This document shows positions 5,117 through 5,656 of a DNA stretch of 5,656 bases, piece after piece. Source of the DNA: Paracoccaceae bacterium (GTDB lineage: Bacteria; Pseudomonadota; Alphaproteobacteria; Rhodobacterales; Rhodobacteraceae). The stretch is taken from assembly GCA_018647275.1 (NCBI GenBank), contig JABGTH010000140.1, positions 1 to 5,656 of the forward strand, written 5' to 3'. How positions within the stretch are numbered: position 1 is the stretch's first letter; every line of letters begins with the position of its first letter. The notes beneath the pieces are model-generated. The model was not told the origin of the DNA and made no database searches. It saw nothing but the letters and a program-made list of their open reading frames with translations. The position numbers and the translations under genes were made by a program.

Positions 5117-5656
5117 TTACTCAACGCGCCAATTCAGATCAAAGCCCGGATCGAAAACCGTGACAGGGCCGTCAGGTGTCTCAACATGGCTTGGGTAGGT
5201 GACTGGATCACCCTTAGTCAAAGTTATCGTTTCTTCATTCACTGGTAGACCATAAAATGCAGGGCCGTTCAGAGAAGTGAAGCCTTCCAATTTGTCGAGT
5301 GCGCCGCCTTCTTCAAACGCTTGGGCGAGGATCGACATTGTATTTGGCGCAGTAAAGCAACCAGCACAGCCACAAGGCAACAGCTTGTTCGCATCGGTGT
5401 GTGGCGCGCTGTCGGTTCCTAAGAAGAAGCGGGCCTCACCAGATGTAGCTGCATCGCACAATGCAAGACGGTGCTCTTCGCGTTTTGCGACAGGCAGGCA
5501 ATAGTAGTGCGGCTTGATTCCGCCAGCTAGGATGTGGTTTCGGTTGATGACCAAGTGGTGTGTAGTGATCGTTGCACCCAAGGTATCGTCTTGGCTGCGC
5601 GCATACTCAACCGCATTTGAGGTCGTGATGTGTTCCATAACCACGCACAAACCCGG
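5117..5656 (-). CDS. pyrC: Dihydroorotase, C-terminal half (5' end outside window)
   Basis: The visible 179 residues are roughly the C-terminal half of a class II (PyrC-type) dihydroorotase, normally about 345 residues. It is a zinc enzyme that cyclises carbamoyl-aspartate to dihydroorotate, the third step of UMP synthesis. The frame stays open to the window edge, so no start is called; the gene is cut by the window, not broken. MEHITT near the edge carries the histidine matching zinc ligand H177 of E. coli PyrC. GTDSAPH (about 5419-5399) carries the catalytic aspartate D250 and substrate-binding H254, with the correct spacing of 73 residues between H177 and D250. CGCAGCF and NGPAFYGLPVN are also typical of the family. 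The HxH motif, carboxylated lysine and H139 equivalents lie beyond the edge. pyrE follows after 45 bp. Confidence 0.96.
   Translation of the reverse strand, partial: PGLCVVMEHITTSNAVEYARSQDDTLGATITTHHLVINRNHILAGGIKPHYYCLPVAKREEHRLALCDAATSGEARFFLGTDSAPHTDANKLLPCGCAGCFTAPNTMSILAQAFEEGGALDKLEGFTSLNGPAFYGLPVNEETITLTKGDPVTYPSHVETPDGPVTVFDPGFDLNWRVE

Noticed and set aside
5648..5650. TTG at 5650 as the start of a short dihydroorotase
   Set aside because: The frame stays open to the window edge and the protein begins mid-domain, so the true start is upstream outside the window.
1..5656. CRISPR arrays, tRNA or rRNA genes, insertion sequences, toxin-antitoxin or defence genes
   Set aside because: No spaced direct-repeat array, cloverleaf, transposase or terminal inverted repeats were seen. 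Nearly all the sequence is accounted for by six housekeeping genes.

Overview
The window looks like ordinary core chromosome of an alphaproteobacterium, most likely a mid-GC member of the Rhodobacterales (Roseobacter group). The basis is recognition of the protein families: the PyrE N-terminus, the alphaproteobacterial form of DnaB with its two extra internal segments, and Alr, MlaE and MlaF sequences of the kind I know from that group. No database search was possible, so genus and species are not called.

All six protein genes lie on the minus strand. In transcription order (right to left) they are pyrC (5656-5117, 5' end cut by the window edge), pyrE (5071-4391), dnaB (4233-2731), alr (2658-1624), an MlaE-type permease (1627-854) and an MlaF-type ATPase (857-111). 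Spacers are 45 bp (pyrC-pyrE), 157 bp (pyrE-dnaB) and 72 bp (dnaB-alr). The last three genes are joined by two successive 4-base ATGA overlaps. Positions 110-1, downstream of the ATPase, hold no gene I can support.

In function, PyrC and PyrE catalyse two steps of de novo UMP synthesis. DnaB is the replicative helicase. Alr makes D-alanine for peptidoglycan. MlaE and MlaF form the membrane and ATPase core of an outer-membrane lipid-trafficking ABC transporter. The order therefore runs nucleotide supply, replication, cell wall, envelope lipid. The most likely layout is a pyrCE unit, a dnaB unit that may have its own promoter in the 157-bp spacer, and an alr-mlaE-mlaF unit.

I do not see a new defence, mobile or RNA-guided system. 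The one stretch with unexplained structure is the pyrE-dnaB spacer. It holds an 18-bp inverted repeat that reads as an intrinsic terminator on the plus strand, against the direction of the genes. Beside it are a near-consensus DnaA box and a TTAA-N8-TTAA motif just upstream of dnaB.
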